Shown here: positions 47,513 through 61,923 of the stretch, piece by piece
Numbering within the stretch: the first letter of the stretch is position 1
Layout: each line of letters starts with the position of its first letter
From: CALZJC01 sp963781065
GTDB lineage: Bacteria > Acidobacteriota > Thermoanaerobaculia > Multivoradales > JAHEKO01
DNA length: 64,000 nucleotides
Assembly: GCA_963781065.1 (NCBI GenBank)
Contig: CAWAET010000005.1
Coordinates: forward strand, 186,001-250,000
Direction of reading: 5' to 3'
Made by a program: the position numbers and the translations under genes
Notes under the pieces: generated by a model
Told to the model about the DNA's origin: nothing
Seen by the model: the letters and a program-made list of their open reading frames with translations, nothing else
Database searches by the model: none

Positions 47513-48388
47513 CTATCGCGGGCCGGCTTCGATCGCCGCCTGCCTCACCTTGAGGCTCGGGTCGTCGTTGGCCAGGCGCTCGAGCAACTCGCGCGATCCG
47601 TCCGGGTCGAGGGCGTGCAGGGCGCGCACCGCGCCAACCATCACCTCTTCCTGCTGCTCGGGTCGGATGTCGGGCACCTGGCCGACCAGGCCGCGGTCGA
47701 GCATGCGCCGCAGGACCGGGATCGCCGAGCGGTCGCCCAGCCGCGCCAGGGCCAGGGCGGCGTTCCACCGCACGTCGGCCACGGCGTCTTCGAGCAGGGG
47801 ACGCAGCCGCTCGGCGCTCGCCGGGTCGCCCATCTCGCCGAGGGCGAAGGCGGCGGTCTTGCGCAGCCCCGGGTCGGAGTCCGACAGCGCCTCGACCAAC
47901 GGCGGCCGGGCGCGCGGGTCGCCGATCGTGCCCAGCGCCCACAGGGCGTAGATGCGCATCTCGGGATCCTCCGACTCGACCGCCTCGATCAGCAGCGGCA
48001 CCGACTCGTTGTCCCGGGTGTAGCCGAGGATCAGCGCCAGATAGCGGCGGATGGCGACGTCGTCGATCTCCTGGAACAGGGCCCGCATCTCCTCGCGAGC
48101 CCCCGGCTCGTCGTCCAGCGCGCCGGGGTCGGCGATCAGGATCTTGGACAGCTCGTAGGCCGCCTGCGCCCGGCGGGGCTTCCAGGACGAGCGCAGGTCG
48201 TTCAGATAGTCGTCGGTGGTCTGCCGGTCGTAGGCGATCCAGCCGAAGCCGACGAAGACGCCGACGCAGGCCAGCACCACCAGCAGCGGCACCACGAAGA
48301 GGCCGAAGAACGCCCGTAGCGGGCTGTCGCCGCTTTTCTCCGCCGGCTCGACCGCGGTCTCGACCGCCGGCTCGTCGGAAGTGGTCAT
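47513..48388 (-). CDS. Membrane-anchored HEAT-repeat protein
   Basis: 291 residues: an acidic N-terminus, one membrane helix (FFGLFVVPLLVVLACVGVFV), then five or so HEAT/PBS-lyase-type repeats (MRIYALWALGTIGDPRARPP, LRKTAAFALGEMGDPASAER, VRWNAALALARLGDRSAIPV). Such repeats bind proteins; a role in assembly of the neighbouring respiratory complex is inferred from position only. Start at MTTSDEPAVE. Confidence 0.82.
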   Translation of the reverse strand: MTTSDEPAVETAVEPAEKSGDSPLRAFFGLFVVPLLVVLACVGVFVGFGWIAYDRQTTDDYLNDLRSSWKPRRAQAAYELSKILIADPGALDDEPGAREEMRALFQEIDDVAIRRYLALILGYTRDNESVPLLIEAVESEDPEMRIYALWALGTIGDPRARPPLVEALSDSDPGLRKTAAFALGEMGDPASAERLRPLLEDAVADVRWNAALALARLGDRSAIPVLRRMLDRGLVGQVPDIRPEQQEEVMVGAVRALHALDPDGSRELLERLANDDPSLKVRQAAIEAGPR

Positions 48389-48628
48389 CGCAAAGCAGCT
48401 TACCGCGCCGCGGCCAAGCCATGCAGCGCGCCTGGCCCGACCTCGCCTCCCGGCCCGCCGACCGCCTTCGATCGCGCCCCCAAGCGAGGAGGATCTGCCC
48501 ACCGAACCACTTCCGCGGGGCGTCAGGCGGGTGCAAAAAACCGTCAGTCCGGCCGCCGGAAAGCCCGCCGCGATAGGCTCGCGGTCCTGGCACGGGGGCT
48601 GCTAAACACCACACCGAGGGAGCGAGAG

Positions 48629-49156
48629 GTGAGACCAGAGCGCGGCTTTACGCTGATCGAGCTCATTATCGTGGTGGCGATCGTCGGCATCATCATGGCG
48701 ATCCTGATCCCCAACCTGCTGGACTCGCTGCAGAAGGCGAAGCAGCGGTCAACGGTGGCCGAGATGCGGTCGGTCGGCCAGGCCTGGTTCTCCTGGCTCA
48801 CCGACGAGGTCTCAGCCGCCGCCGCCGGCTCCAGCCAGACCTTCGACTTCGGTGAGCTCGACCAGCCGCTGGCGGCGTCCGAGCTGCTCGACAAGCTGTT
48901 CCAGAGCAGCTCCATGTTCTACATCCGCGACGTGCCGGCCAACGACGGCTGGGGGCACCCGATGGAGTACGCCTGGTCGGGCAACCCGTTGTCGGCCCAC
49001 GTCATGGGCATCCGCTCTTTGGGGCGCGACGGCCTGCCGGGCCCGAGCGGCAACCCCTACACCCTGGGCCCGTTCGCCTCCACCGCCTACGACGAGGACA
49101 TCGTCTGGCTGGACGGCTTCTTCATCCGCTACCCGGCGGGCATCAAGACCCAGTAG
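48629..49156 (+). CDS. Type IV pilin-like/pseudopilin protein
   Basis: 175 residues, GTG start with gaggga ribosome site. Prepilin peptidase site RG-FTLIEL (cleavage after G7, Glu at +5), followed by the hydrophobic helix IIVVAIVGIIMAILIPNLLD. The C-terminal part is a type II secretion GspG-like fold (GWGHPMEYAWSG, SLGRDGLPG). An isolated minor pilin or pseudopilin; no assembly genes nearby. Confidence 0.85.
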   Translation: MRPERGFTLIELIIVVAIVGIIMAILIPNLLDSLQKAKQRSTVAEMRSVGQAWFSWLTDEVSAAAAGSSQTFDFGELDQPLAASELLDKLFQSSSMFYIRDVPANDGWGHPMEYAWSGNPLSAHVMGIRSLGRDGLPGPSGNPYTLGPFASTAYDEDIVWLDGFFIRYPAGIKTQ

Positions 49157-49269
49157 GGAGCCGGGGCACCGGCCGGGCGCCGGCCGCCGCCGGCCGCCGC
49201 CGCCGGCGGCAAGTCCGGCGCGCATGGACCGGCTTGACACCCGGGGTCTGGCGAAATAGCTTTCGCTCC

Positions 49270-49295
49270 GAGCTTGTGAAAGGCGTCACAAGCTC
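49270..49295. promoter_or_regulatory. CRP/FNR-family operator upstream of the ACIII-caa3 operon
   Basis: gagcttgtga-aaggcg-tcacaagctc: a perfect 10-bp inverted repeat with a 6-base spacer. Its core, TGTGA (49275-49279) N6 TCACA (49286-49290), equals the E. coli CRP half-site consensus. The centre lies 90 bp before the actA ATG. A hairpin role is less likely, as there is no T-tract and no upstream gene within 110 bp. Confidence 0.75.
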
Positions 49296-49372
49296 TTCGG
49301 CTTTCAGGCCGTCGGGGCCGAGGACTCACGCATCCAGCTCATCGTCCGGCTACTCCATAGTCGAACCCGGCC

Positions 49373-50020
49373 ATGTCTCAGATCTTCAAGCGCAGCACGA
49401 ACACCGTCGCCAAGGCCACCATCTACGGCGCGGTCTTCATCGTTGCCGGCGTGGTCTGGCTGTTCATGCAGCTCGACCGGTCGGCCTACAACACCGGCCA
49501 GGGGGTGACCCTGGCGCAGCCGGTGCCTTTCAGCCACGCCCATCACGTCGACGGGCTGGGCATCGACTGCCGCTACTGCCACACCTCGGTCGAGGAGGCG
49601 GCCTACGCCGGCGTGCCGCCCACCGCGACCTGCATCAACTGCCACAAGCTGATCTGGAACGACAGCCCGATGCTGGAGCCGGTGCGCGCGAGCTACGCCA
49701 ACCGCGAGCCGATCGCCTGGACCAAGGTCCACGACCTGCCCGACTACGTCTACTTCAACCACTCGATCCACGTCGCCAAGGGCATCGGCTGCGACAGCTG
49801 CCACGGGCGCATCGACCAGATGAAGCTGGTCTACCAGGCCAACTCGCTGCAGATGGAGTGGTGCCTCGAGTGCCACCGCCAGCCGGAGAAGTTCGTTCGC
49901 CCGCGCGAGGAGATCTACAACCCCGACTGGCAGGCCGAGGACCAGCTGGAGCTGGGCCGCCGGCTGGTCGAAGAGTACGGCATCCAGAGCAAGGTCTACT
50001 GCTCGACGTGCCACCGATAA
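49373..50020 (+). CDS. actA: Alternative Complex III subunit ActA, pentaheme cytochrome c
   Basis: 215 residues. N-terminal membrane helix (ATIYGAVFIVAGVVWLFM) and five CxxCH motifs: CRYCH (66), CINCH (87), CDSCH (140), CLECH (164) and CSTCH near the end, with extra His (PFSHAHHVDG, FNHSIHV) as distal ligands. First gene of the operon. Confidence 0.95.
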   Translation: MSQIFKRSTNTVAKATIYGAVFIVAGVVWLFMQLDRSAYNTGQGVTLAQPVPFSHAHHVDGLGIDCRYCHTSVEEAAYAGVPPTATCINCHKLIWNDSPMLEPVRASYANREPIAWTKVHDLPDYVYFNHSIHVAKGIGCDSCHGRIDQMKLVYQANSLQMEWCLECHRQPEKFVRPREEIYNPDWQAEDQLELGRRLVEEYGIQSKVYCSTCHR

Positions 50021-50030
50021 TGAGCCACCG

Positions 50031-53089
<3,059 letters not shown>

Positions 53090-53093
<4 letters not shown>

Positions 53094-54445
53094 GCGATCC
53101 GCTAGGCAAGGCGCCGATCGTCGCCCCGGGCCATACCGCGGGCTCGGTCACCGACAAGATCAGCTCCATCGTCTTCGAGCGCACGCCGCGCTGGTGGTGG
53201 CTCGGCTTTGGCGTCTCTTTCTTGCTGGTGATGATGCTGCTGCACTCGCTGACCAAACTGCTCTTCACCGGCGTCGGCATCTGGGGCATCAACATCCCGG
53301 TGGGCTGGGGCTTCGCCATCATCAACCTGGTCTGGTGGATCGGCATCGGCCACGCGGGCACGCTGATCTCCGCCATCCTGCTGCTGTTGCGCCAGGATTG
53401 GCGCACCTCGATCAACCGCTTCGCCGAGGCGATGACCCTGTTCGCGGTCGCCTGCGCCGGCATCTTCCCGCTGATCCACGTCGGCCGGCCGTGGCTGGCC
53501 TACTGGCTGCTGCCCTACCCCAACACCATGCAGCTGTGGCCGCAGTTCCGCAGCCCGCTGATCTGGGACGTTTTCGCCATCTCCACCTACGCCACGGTGT
53601 CGGCGCTGTTCTGGTACGTCGGGCTGATCCCCGATCTCGCGACCCTGCGCGACCGCACGGACAAGCAGTGGAAGAAGCTCCTCTTCGGCTTCGCCGCCAT
53701 GGGCTGGCGGGGCTCGGCGGTCCACTGGCACAACTACGAGGTGGCCTACCTGCTGCTGGCGGCGCTGGCCACGCCGCTGGTGGTGTCGGTGCACTCGGTG
53801 GTCAGCTTCGACTTCGCGGTCGGGCAGGTGCCGGGCTGGCACGCGACGATCTTCCCGCCCTACTTCGTGGCCGGGGCGATCTTCGCCGGCTTCGCCATGG
53901 TGCTGACCCTGGCCATACCGCTGCGCAAGCTGTTCCGGCTCGAGGACTTCATCACCCTGCGCCACGTCCAGAACATGGCCAAGGTGATGCTGGCCACCGG
54001 CCTGATCGTCGCCTACGGCTACATGATCGAGATCTTCATGGCCTTCTACAGCGGCAACCAGTACGAGGAGTTCATGATCCTCAACCGGATCTCCGGGCCC
54101 TACCGCATCTACTGGTGGGCGCTGATCCTGACCAACGTGCTGGCGCCGCAGGCGATCTGGCTGCGCAAGGTGCGCACCAGCCCGGCGCTGATCTTCATCG
54201 TGGCGATGTTCGTCAACGTCGGCATGTGGCTGGAGCGGTACGTCATCGTCGTCACCAGCCTGAGCCGTGACTTCCTGCCCTCGTCCTGGGGCACCTACTC
54301 CGGCACCTACTGGGACTGGTCGCTGTTCATCGGCACCATCGGGCTGTTCCTGGCCCTGATCTTCCTGTTCATCCGCTTCCTGCCGATGATCTCCATCTTC
54401 GAGATGCGGACCATCCTGCCGGGAGCGAAAGGCGAGCCCGAATGA
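53090..54445 (+). CDS. actC: Alternative Complex III subunit ActC (NrfD-like quinol-binding membrane subunit)
   Basis: 451 residues, about ten helices. NrfD/PsrC-like landmarks: GINIPVGWGFAIINLVWWIG (quinol-site region), IGHAGTLISAILLLLRQDWR, HVGRPWLAYWLLPYPN, WHATIFPPYFVAGAIFAG. ActC is proposed to bind quinol and may translocate protons. ATGA overlaps at both ends. Confidence 0.95.
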
Positions 54446-54993
54446 GCGGCGTTACGCAGGAGACGGCAAGCGCCTACGGGTTGATGGCGGAGTTCAACTC
54501 CCCCAGGGGGCTGATCGCGGCCTGCGAGGCCGCCCGCGAGGCCGGCTACACCAAGATGGACGCCTACACGCCGTACCCGATCGAGGCGGTCTGGGAGGCC
54601 CTCGGCCACCACCGCTCGAAGCTGCCGCTGCTGGTTCTGATCGGCGGCGTGACCGGCGCCCTCGGGGGCTTCTTCTTCCAGTATTGGGCCTCGGTCGTCG
54701 CCTACCCGATGAACATCGGCGGCCGGCCGTTCAACTCGTGGGTCGCCTTCCTGATCCCGTCGTTCGAGACCATGATCCTGGTCGCCGCCTTCGCCGCGGT
54801 GCTGGGCATGCTGATCCTCAACGGCCTGCCGATGCCGTACCACCCGGCGTTCAACGACAAGCGGTTCTCCCAGGCGTCGCGCGACCGCTACTTCCTGCTG
54901 ATCGCCGCCGTCGACCCCCACTACGACCGGGTCGCCACCGAGAGCTTCCTGGCCGGCCTCGGGCCGATCGGCGTGGACGAAGTCGATGCGTAG
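54442..54993 (+). CDS. actD: Alternative Complex III subunit ActD (DUF3341)
   Basis: 183 residues: a cytosolic start (YGLMAEFNSPRGLIAACEAA, YTKMDAYTPYPIE), two membrane helices (LPLLVLIGGVTGALGGFFFQ, FETMILVAAFAAVLGMLILN), and the PYHPAFNDKRFSQASRDRYF motif. Length and pattern are those of ActD. Overlaps actC by 4 and actE by 8 bp. Confidence 0.93.
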   Translation: MSGVTQETASAYGLMAEFNSPRGLIAACEAAREAGYTKMDAYTPYPIEAVWEALGHHRSKLPLLVLIGGVTGALGGFFFQYWASVVAYPMNIGGRPFNSWVAFLIPSFETMILVAAFAAVLGMLILNGLPMPYHPAFNDKRFSQASRDRYFLLIAAVDPHYDRVATESFLAGLGPIGVDEVDA

Positions 54994-55654
54994 AGCCGCT
55001 CGGGCCGCCTGGGTCGTGGTTGCCGCCGCCGTGCTGCCGCTGCTTGCCGGCTGCCGGCAGGACATGCACAACCAGCCCAAGTACGAGCCGCTCGAGGCCA
55101 GCGAGCTGTTCGCCGACGGCACCTCGTCAAGAACGCCGGTCGCCGGCACCGTGGCGCGAGACCAGCTGCGCGAATCGACCCAGCTCTATCGCGGCATGGA
55201 GGCCGACGGCAGCTTCGTCGCCCAGATCCCGGTGCCGGTAACCGAGGCCCTGGTGTCGCGAGGCCGGGAGCGGTTCAACATCTACTGCTCGCCGTGTCAC
55301 GGCCGCACCGGCGACGGCCAGGGCATGATCGTCCAGCGCGGCTTCAAGATCCCCGCGTCGTTCCACATCGAGCGGCTGCACCAGACCCAGGACGGCTACT
55401 TCTACGACGTCATCACCAACGGCTTCGGTCAGATGTCGAGCTACGCCTCGCAGGTCAAGCCCGAGGACCGCTGGGCGATCGTCGCCTACGTGCGGGCGCT
55501 GCAGCTGAGCCGGCGAGCGCCGGCCGGGCTGCTCACCGAGGAGGAGCGCCGCCGGCTGGCCGCCGCCGCGCCGCCGGCCGCCGGCGAACCGGCGGCCGGC
55601 GAACCGGACACCGCCGAGCCGGCCGCCGCCGCGGCCGAGGAGTCGCACTCGTGA
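54986..55654 (+). CDS. actE: Alternative Complex III subunit ActE, monohaem cytochrome c lipoprotein
   Basis: 222 residues. Signal with lipobox (VLPLLAGC), MHNQPKYEPLEASELFADG typical of ActE, one CSPCH haem site, with MSSYASQV as the likely distal Met region. A/E/P-rich tail. GTGA overlap with actF. Confidence 0.94.
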   Translation: MRRAARAAWVVVAAAVLPLLAGCRQDMHNQPKYEPLEASELFADGTSSRTPVAGTVARDQLRESTQLYRGMEADGSFVAQIPVPVTEALVSRGRERFNIYCSPCHGRTGDGQGMIVQRGFKIPASFHIERLHQTQDGYFYDVITNGFGQMSSYASQVKPEDRWAIVAYVRALQLSRRAPAGLLTEEERRRLAAAAPPAAGEPAAGEPDTAEPAAAAAEESHS

Positions 55655-56836
55655 ACCATCCCTTCGCTCCACCGCCGGAGATTGACCGGCTGCGCGCGCG
55701 TGCCTGGCTGGCGGCGGCGGTGGGCGTCGCCGCCTCGGCGGTCGGCTTTTTCGTCGACAGCGGCCAGTTCTACCGCTCCTACCTGGTGTCCTGGCTCTTC
55801 TGGCTGGGCATCGCCCTGGGCTGCTACGCCGTGGCGCTGCTGCACCAGATGACCCGCGGCGCCTGGGGGCTGATGATCCGGCGATCGCTCGGCGCGGCGA
55901 CCCGCACCCTGCCGCTGATGCTGCTGCTGTTCGTGCCGATCGTCCTGGGGCTCGAGGAGATCTACATCTGGGCGCGCCCCGAGGCGGTCGCCGCCGACCC
56001 GGTGATCCAGCAGAAGGCCTGGTATCTCAACCGCGACTTCTTCATCCTGCGCGCCGCCATCTACTTCGCCATCTGGATGGTGCCGATGTGGGTGCTCAAC
56101 CGGATGTCCCTGCGCCAGGACAAAGCGACCGAGACGCGCACCTTCCGCCGCATGCAGGGCGTCGCCGCGCCGGCCCTGGGCCTCTACTGCCTGGCCGCCA
56201 CCTTCGCCTCGGTCGACTGGCTGATGTCGCTCGACCCGCACTGGTACTCCAGCCTCTGGGGGGTCGAACTTCATCGGCGGGCACGCCGTCTCGGCGTTCG
56301 CCTTCATCATCCCGGTGGCCCTGTTCCTGGCCGGGCGCAAGCCGATGGACGAGCAGTTCCGGCCGCGCCACTTCCACGACTACGGCAAGCTGCTGCTCGC
56401 CTTCGTCATGCTCTGGACCTACTTCCAGCTGTCGCAGCTGATCATCATCTGGTCGGGCAACCTGCCCGAGGAGGTGACCTTCTACCTGGCGCGCACCGAG
56501 GGCGGCTGGAAGTACCTGAGCATCCTGCTGGCGGTGGGTCACTTCGCCCTGCCGTTCGTCCTGCTGTTGTCGCGCGACCTCAAGCGCGACGCCCGGCGCC
56601 TCGGCCGGGTCGCGCTGGTGCTGCTGGCGATGCGCTGGGTCGACCTCTACTGGCAGGCGGCGCCGGCCTTCGCCCACGGCGAGGGCGCGCACGGGCTGCA
56701 CCTGCACTGGCTCGACCTGGCGACCCTGGTGGGCATCGGCGGCGTGTGGCTGGCGGTCTACTTCGGCGAGCTCAAGAAGCGGCCGTTGCTGCCCGCCTTC
56801 GAGCCCTACCTCGAGGAGGCGACGGCCGATGAGTGA
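55651..56836 (+). CDS. actF: Alternative Complex III subunit ActF, one apparent single-base insertion
   Basis: About 395 residues when repaired; NrfD-like paralogue of ActC with about ten helices. GTG start overlaps the actE stop. First part: GCYAVALLHQMTRGAWGLMI, MLLLFVPIVLGLEEIYIWA, FASVDWLMSLDPHWYSSLWG. One extra g at 56266 shifts the frame; the protein then continues NFIGGHAVSAFAFIIPVALF and RPRHFHDYGKLLLAFVMLWT. Both sides match the family without gaps, so an assembly indel is the simplest reading. Confidence 0.9.
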
Positions 56837-57239
56837 TCAGGCCCACGATCCGCACGCGAGCGGCGGCTTCGATCGCGAGATCGGCATCAAGGGGCTGGCG
56901 CTTTTCGTCGCCGGGCTGGTCGCGCTGCTGCTGGTTTCCGGGCTGCTGATGTACCTGCTTTCGGCGGGGCTGCGCGAGGCGCGGGTGGCGGCCGATCCGC
57001 CGCTGCCCAAGCTGCCCGAGGCGCGCCAGCCGTACACGATCGAGGGCCCGCGGCTGCAGGCCGACCCTCCCGCCGACATGGCGGCATGGCGGGCCCAGGA
57101 GGAGGAAGTGCTCAACCGCTGGGGCTGGACCGACGAAACCACCGACGTGGCCACTGTACCGATCGAACGAGCGATGGAGCTGCTGGTTGAGCAGCGCTCG
57201 GCGCCGCCCGTGGCGAGCGCCACGGAGGACGGATCTTGA
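56829..57239 (+). CDS. Small membrane protein of ACIII-oxidase operons
   Basis: 136 residues: one helix (LALFVAGLVALLLVSGLLMY) and a periplasmic tail with GPRLQADPPADMAAWRAQEE and VPIERAMELLVEQR. Proteins of this pattern sit between actF and SCO in similar operons; possibly an assembly or linking subunit. Overlaps actF and SCO genes. Confidence 0.75.
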   Translation: MSDQAHDPHASGGFDREIGIKGLALFVAGLVALLLVSGLLMYLLSAGLREARVAADPPLPKLPEARQPYTIEGPRLQADPPADMAAWRAQEEEVLNRWGWTDETTDVATVPIERAMELLVEQRSAPPVASATEDGS

Positions 57240-58099
57240 CCCGCCGAACGGTGTCCGCGACGCTGCTGGCAGCGCTTCTGGCAACCGCCGCGAGCGGCCA
57301 GGAGCCGGCCATAACGGCCGCCGAAATACCGGGGCCGCTGGCCCAGATCGGCTTCGACCAGCGACCGGGCGAGCCGCTGCCGCTCGACCTCGAGATGCGC
57401 GACGCCGAGGGCAACGTGGTCGAGCTGGCCAGCCTCTTCGGCGAGCGGCCGGTGATCCTGGCGCCGGTCTACTACACCTGCCCGATGCTCTGCGGCATGG
57501 TGCTCAACGGCCTCGTCACCTCGCTGAGAACGCTGCCGTTCGAGCCCGGCGAGGACTACGAGGTGGTGGCCTTCAGCTTCGATCCCAGCGACGGCGCCGC
57601 GGAAGCCTCCGCGCGCAAGGCCAACGCGGTGGACCGCTTCGGCCGCGGTGACGACATCGAGGGCTTCCACTTCCTGACCGGCGACCAGGCGGCGATCGAC
57701 CGGCTGACCGCGGCGATCGGCTTCCGCTACGCCCGCGACGGCGACAGCGGCGAGTTCGCCCACACCGCCGGGCTGGTGCTGGCCACGCCCGACGGGCGGA
57801 TCGCCCGCCAGCTGTTCGGCGTCGAGTACGCGCCACGCGACCTGCGGCTGGGCCTGGTCGAAGCCGGCCAGGGGCATATCGGCGGCATCGTCGACGCGGT
57901 GCTGCTCTACTGCTTCCACTACGACCCGGCGATCGGCAAGTACAGCGCCATCACCATGAACATGGTGCGGCTGGGCGGTGTGGTGACCCTGGCGGCGCTG
58001 GGCGGCTTCGTGCTGCTGATGCTGTGGCGCGAGCGCCGCGCGGGCGGGCTGGCGGCGGCCGCCGGCCATACGGGCGGCGTCTCCGGAGGCAACCGATGA
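57236..58099 (+). CDS. sco: SCO1/SenC copper chaperone
   Basis: 287 residues, TTG start overlapping the previous stop (TTGA). Signal peptide, thioredoxin-like domain with copper motif YYTCPMLCG (C82, C86) and His in FAHTAGLVLATPDG; C-terminal membrane helix (LGGVVTLAALGGFVLLML) is atypical but known in operon-encoded SCOs. Delivers copper to CuA of the oxidase subunit II encoded next. Confidence 0.92.
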   Translation: MTRRTVSATLLAALLATAASGQEPAITAAEIPGPLAQIGFDQRPGEPLPLDLEMRDAEGNVVELASLFGERPVILAPVYYTCPMLCGMVLNGLVTSLRTLPFEPGEDYEVVAFSFDPSDGAAEASARKANAVDRFGRGDDIEGFHFLTGDQAAIDRLTAAIGFRYARDGDSGEFAHTAGLVLATPDGRIARQLFGVEYAPRDLRLGLVEAGQGHIGGIVDAVLLYCFHYDPAIGKYSAITMNMVRLGGVVTLAALGGFVLLMLWRERRAGGLAAAAGHTGGVSGGNR

Positions 58100-59097
58100 G
58101 CGCCAAGCCCGGATTCTGGGAGAACCTGCCGCTGTTCCCCGACAGCGCCTCGACGCTGGCCGGGGAGGTGGACGCCGTCTATTTCTTCAGCGTCGGCGTG
58201 GCGATCTTCTTCTCGCTGCTGGTGGCGGTCCTGGTGCTCTTCTTCGCGGTCCGCTACCGCCGCCGCCACGCCGACGAAGTCGGCCAGCCGGAGCGGACGA
58301 TCACCTGGCTCGAGATCGCCTGGTCGGTGATCCCATTCCTCATCCTGATGGTGATGTTCGCCTGGGGCGCCAAGGTCTTCTTCGTCGCCTTCCGCCCGCC
58401 CTCCGACGCGGTGGAGTACTACGTCGTCGCCAAGCAGTGGATGTGGAAGTTCCAGCATCCGCAGGGCAGGCGCGAGATCAACGACCTGCACGTGCCGGTG
58501 GGCCAGCCGATCAAGCTGACCATGACCTCGGAGGACGTCATCCACTCCTTCTTCGTTCCCGCCTTCCGGGTCAAGGCCGACGTCATACCGGGCCGCTACA
58601 CGACGGTCTGGTTCGAGGCCACCAAGGCCGGCACCTACCGGCTGCTTCTGCACCGAGTACTGCGGCGCCGAGCACTCGCTGATGGGCGGCACCGTCTACG
58701 TCATGGAGCCCCAGGACTACGAGGCCTGGCTGGCCGAGGGGACGCCGACCGACAACCGCCAGCTGACCGGCGAAGAGTTGTTCGCCAAGTACGTCTGCAA
58801 CACCTGCCACTACCCCGACTCGGCGGCCCGGGCGCCTATCCTCTACGGCATCTTCGGCGAGCAGGCCCAGCTGGCTGACGGCAGCAGCGTGCTGGTCGAC
58901 GAGAACTACCTGCGCGAGTCGATCCTCAACCCGGCGGCCAAGATCGTCGCCGGCTACCAGCCCCTGATGCCGACCTTCAAGGGCCAGGTGAGCGAAGAGG
59001 AGCTGATCCAGCTGATCGCCTACATCAAAGGGCTCGAGCCGGCCGGCGGCGGCCAGACGGCCGCCGGCGACGGCGCCGCCGCCCAGGAGACCGGACC

Positions 59098-59101
<4 letters not shown>
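58096..59101 (+). CDS. ctaC: Cytochrome c oxidase subunit II with fused cytochrome c domain, one apparent insertion
   Basis: About 334 residues when repaired. Two helices (YFFSVGVAIFFSLLVAVLVL, EIAWSVIPFLILMVMFAWGA), CuA domain (QWMWKFQHPQGRREI, EDVIHSFFVPAFRVKADVIP), and the CuA motif read after removal of one c at 58645: CTEYCGAEHSLM. C-terminal monohaem domain with CNTCHYPDS and MPTFKGQVSEEELIQLI. The fusion defines a caa3-type oxidase. No family-like sequence is lost at the break. Confidence 0.9.
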
Positions 59102-60740
<1,639 letters not shown>

Positions 60741-60741
<1 letters not shown>

Positions 60742-61412
60742 TGACCACCGATGTCCAGCCCGGCAGCTCCCGCGCCTGGGGCCTCGACCATCAGTTCGAC
60801 TCGGTAGACCAGCAGCGCGAGTCGTCGTCTCTCGGTATGTGGCTGTTCCTGGTCACCGAGATCATGTTCTTCGGCGGTCTGTTCACCGCCTACATCATCT
60901 ACCGCGGCCAGAACCACGACGGCTTCGTCGCCGGCAGCCACGAGCTCGACATCATCCTGGGCGCCTTCAACACCGCGGTCCTGATCGGCTCCAGCCTGAC
61001 CATGGCCCTGGCCGTCTGGGCCGCCCAGACCGACCGGCGCAAAGCCACCGTCTGGTTCATCCTGGGAACCATCCTGCTGGGCGGCGTCTTTCTCGGCGTC
61101 AAGTACTTCGAGTACGGCGCCAAGTTCGAGCACCATCTCGTCCCCGGCCCCGACTTCCACTGGCCCGGCCCCGAGAAGGAAGCGTCGGTCGAGATGTTCT
61201 TCAACCTTTACTTCCTGATGACCGGCCTGCACGCCCTGCACATGATCATCGGCCTCGGCATCCTGGCGGTCCTCGCCTGGCTGGCCTGGCGCGGCGTCTT
61301 CTCGTCCTCGAACCACAACCTGGTCGAGGGGGTCGGCCTCTACTGGCACTTTGTCGACATCGTCTGGATCTTCCTCTTCCCGCTCCTCTACCTGCTGGGG
61401 CGGCACACCTAG
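60741..61412 (+). CDS. ctaE: Cytochrome c oxidase subunit III
   Basis: 223 residues. About five to six helices: LGMWLFLVTEIMFFGGLFTA, SELDI-type start of helix 3 (LDIILGAFNTAVLIGSSLTM), MTGLHALHMIIGLGILAVL (His-rich motif) and GLYWHFVDIVWIFLFPLLYL. ATG shares a base with the ctaD stop. Confidence 0.95.
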
Positions 61413-61421
61413 GCGCTCGAT

Positions 61422-61712
61422 ATGTCCGTCCACGTCACCCCGATCCGCGTCTACGTGATGGTCTTCGCCATCCTGATGGTCGGCACCGCGCTGACCGTCT
61501 GGGCGGCCTTTCTGAACATGGGCCCGTTCAACGACATCGTCGCCATGGCGATCGCGGTGACCAAGGCCACCTTCGTGGTGCTCTACTTCATGCACGTCAA
61601 GCACTCGACGCGGCTGACCAAGATCACCGTCCTGGCGGGGTTTCTGTGGCTGGCGATCCTGGTGGGGCTGACCCTCTCGGATTACTTCACCCGCGGGTTC
61701 CTGAGCGGGTAG
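61422..61712 (+). CDS. ctaF: Cytochrome c oxidase subunit IV (prokaryotic type)
   Basis: 96 residues, three helices: VYVMVFAILMVGTALTVWAA, IVAMAIAVTKATFVVLYFMH, VLAGFLWLAILVGLTLSDYF. HVKHSTRLTK between helices 2 and 3 is typical of caa3 subunit IV. End of the ACIII-caa3 operon. Confidence 0.9.
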   Translation: MSVHVTPIRVYVMVFAILMVGTALTVWAAFLNMGPFNDIVAMAIAVTKATFVVLYFMHVKHSTRLTKITVLAGFLWLAILVGLTLSDYFTRGFLSG

Positions 61713-61740
61713 CCGCGGCCCTCGGGCAGCAGCCGGCTGA

Positions 61741-61923
61741 CCGCCCACCGGCACCACCCCAAAGGGTGTTGCGGGCAGGTCAGACCGTGTTCAGGTAGAG
61801 AACGAACCGGGACAGCGCGCCCGGGACGGCAGCGCGGTCACCGCCAAGGTCTCGGTCAGCGAGGACCAGGCCAGCGGCAAGACCTACATCTCACTGATGC
61901 GAGGCGAAAAGGACGGTTCATGA
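61741..61923 (+). pseudogene. Possible gene remnant upstream of the FGE-like lipoprotein
   Basis: A 60-codon open frame without a start codon reads GSAVTAKVSVSEDQASGKTY and ISLMRGEKDGS, and its TGA overlaps the next ATG (ATGA). The sequence looks coding, not random, but I cannot name the family. Could be the 3' end of a deleted gene that once preceded the lipoprotein gene. Confidence 0.35.

Noticed and set aside
49157..49240. GC-rich hairpin after the pilin gene as terminator
   Set aside because: Runs of ccggccgcc can pair in many ways, but there is no defined stem followed by T residues.
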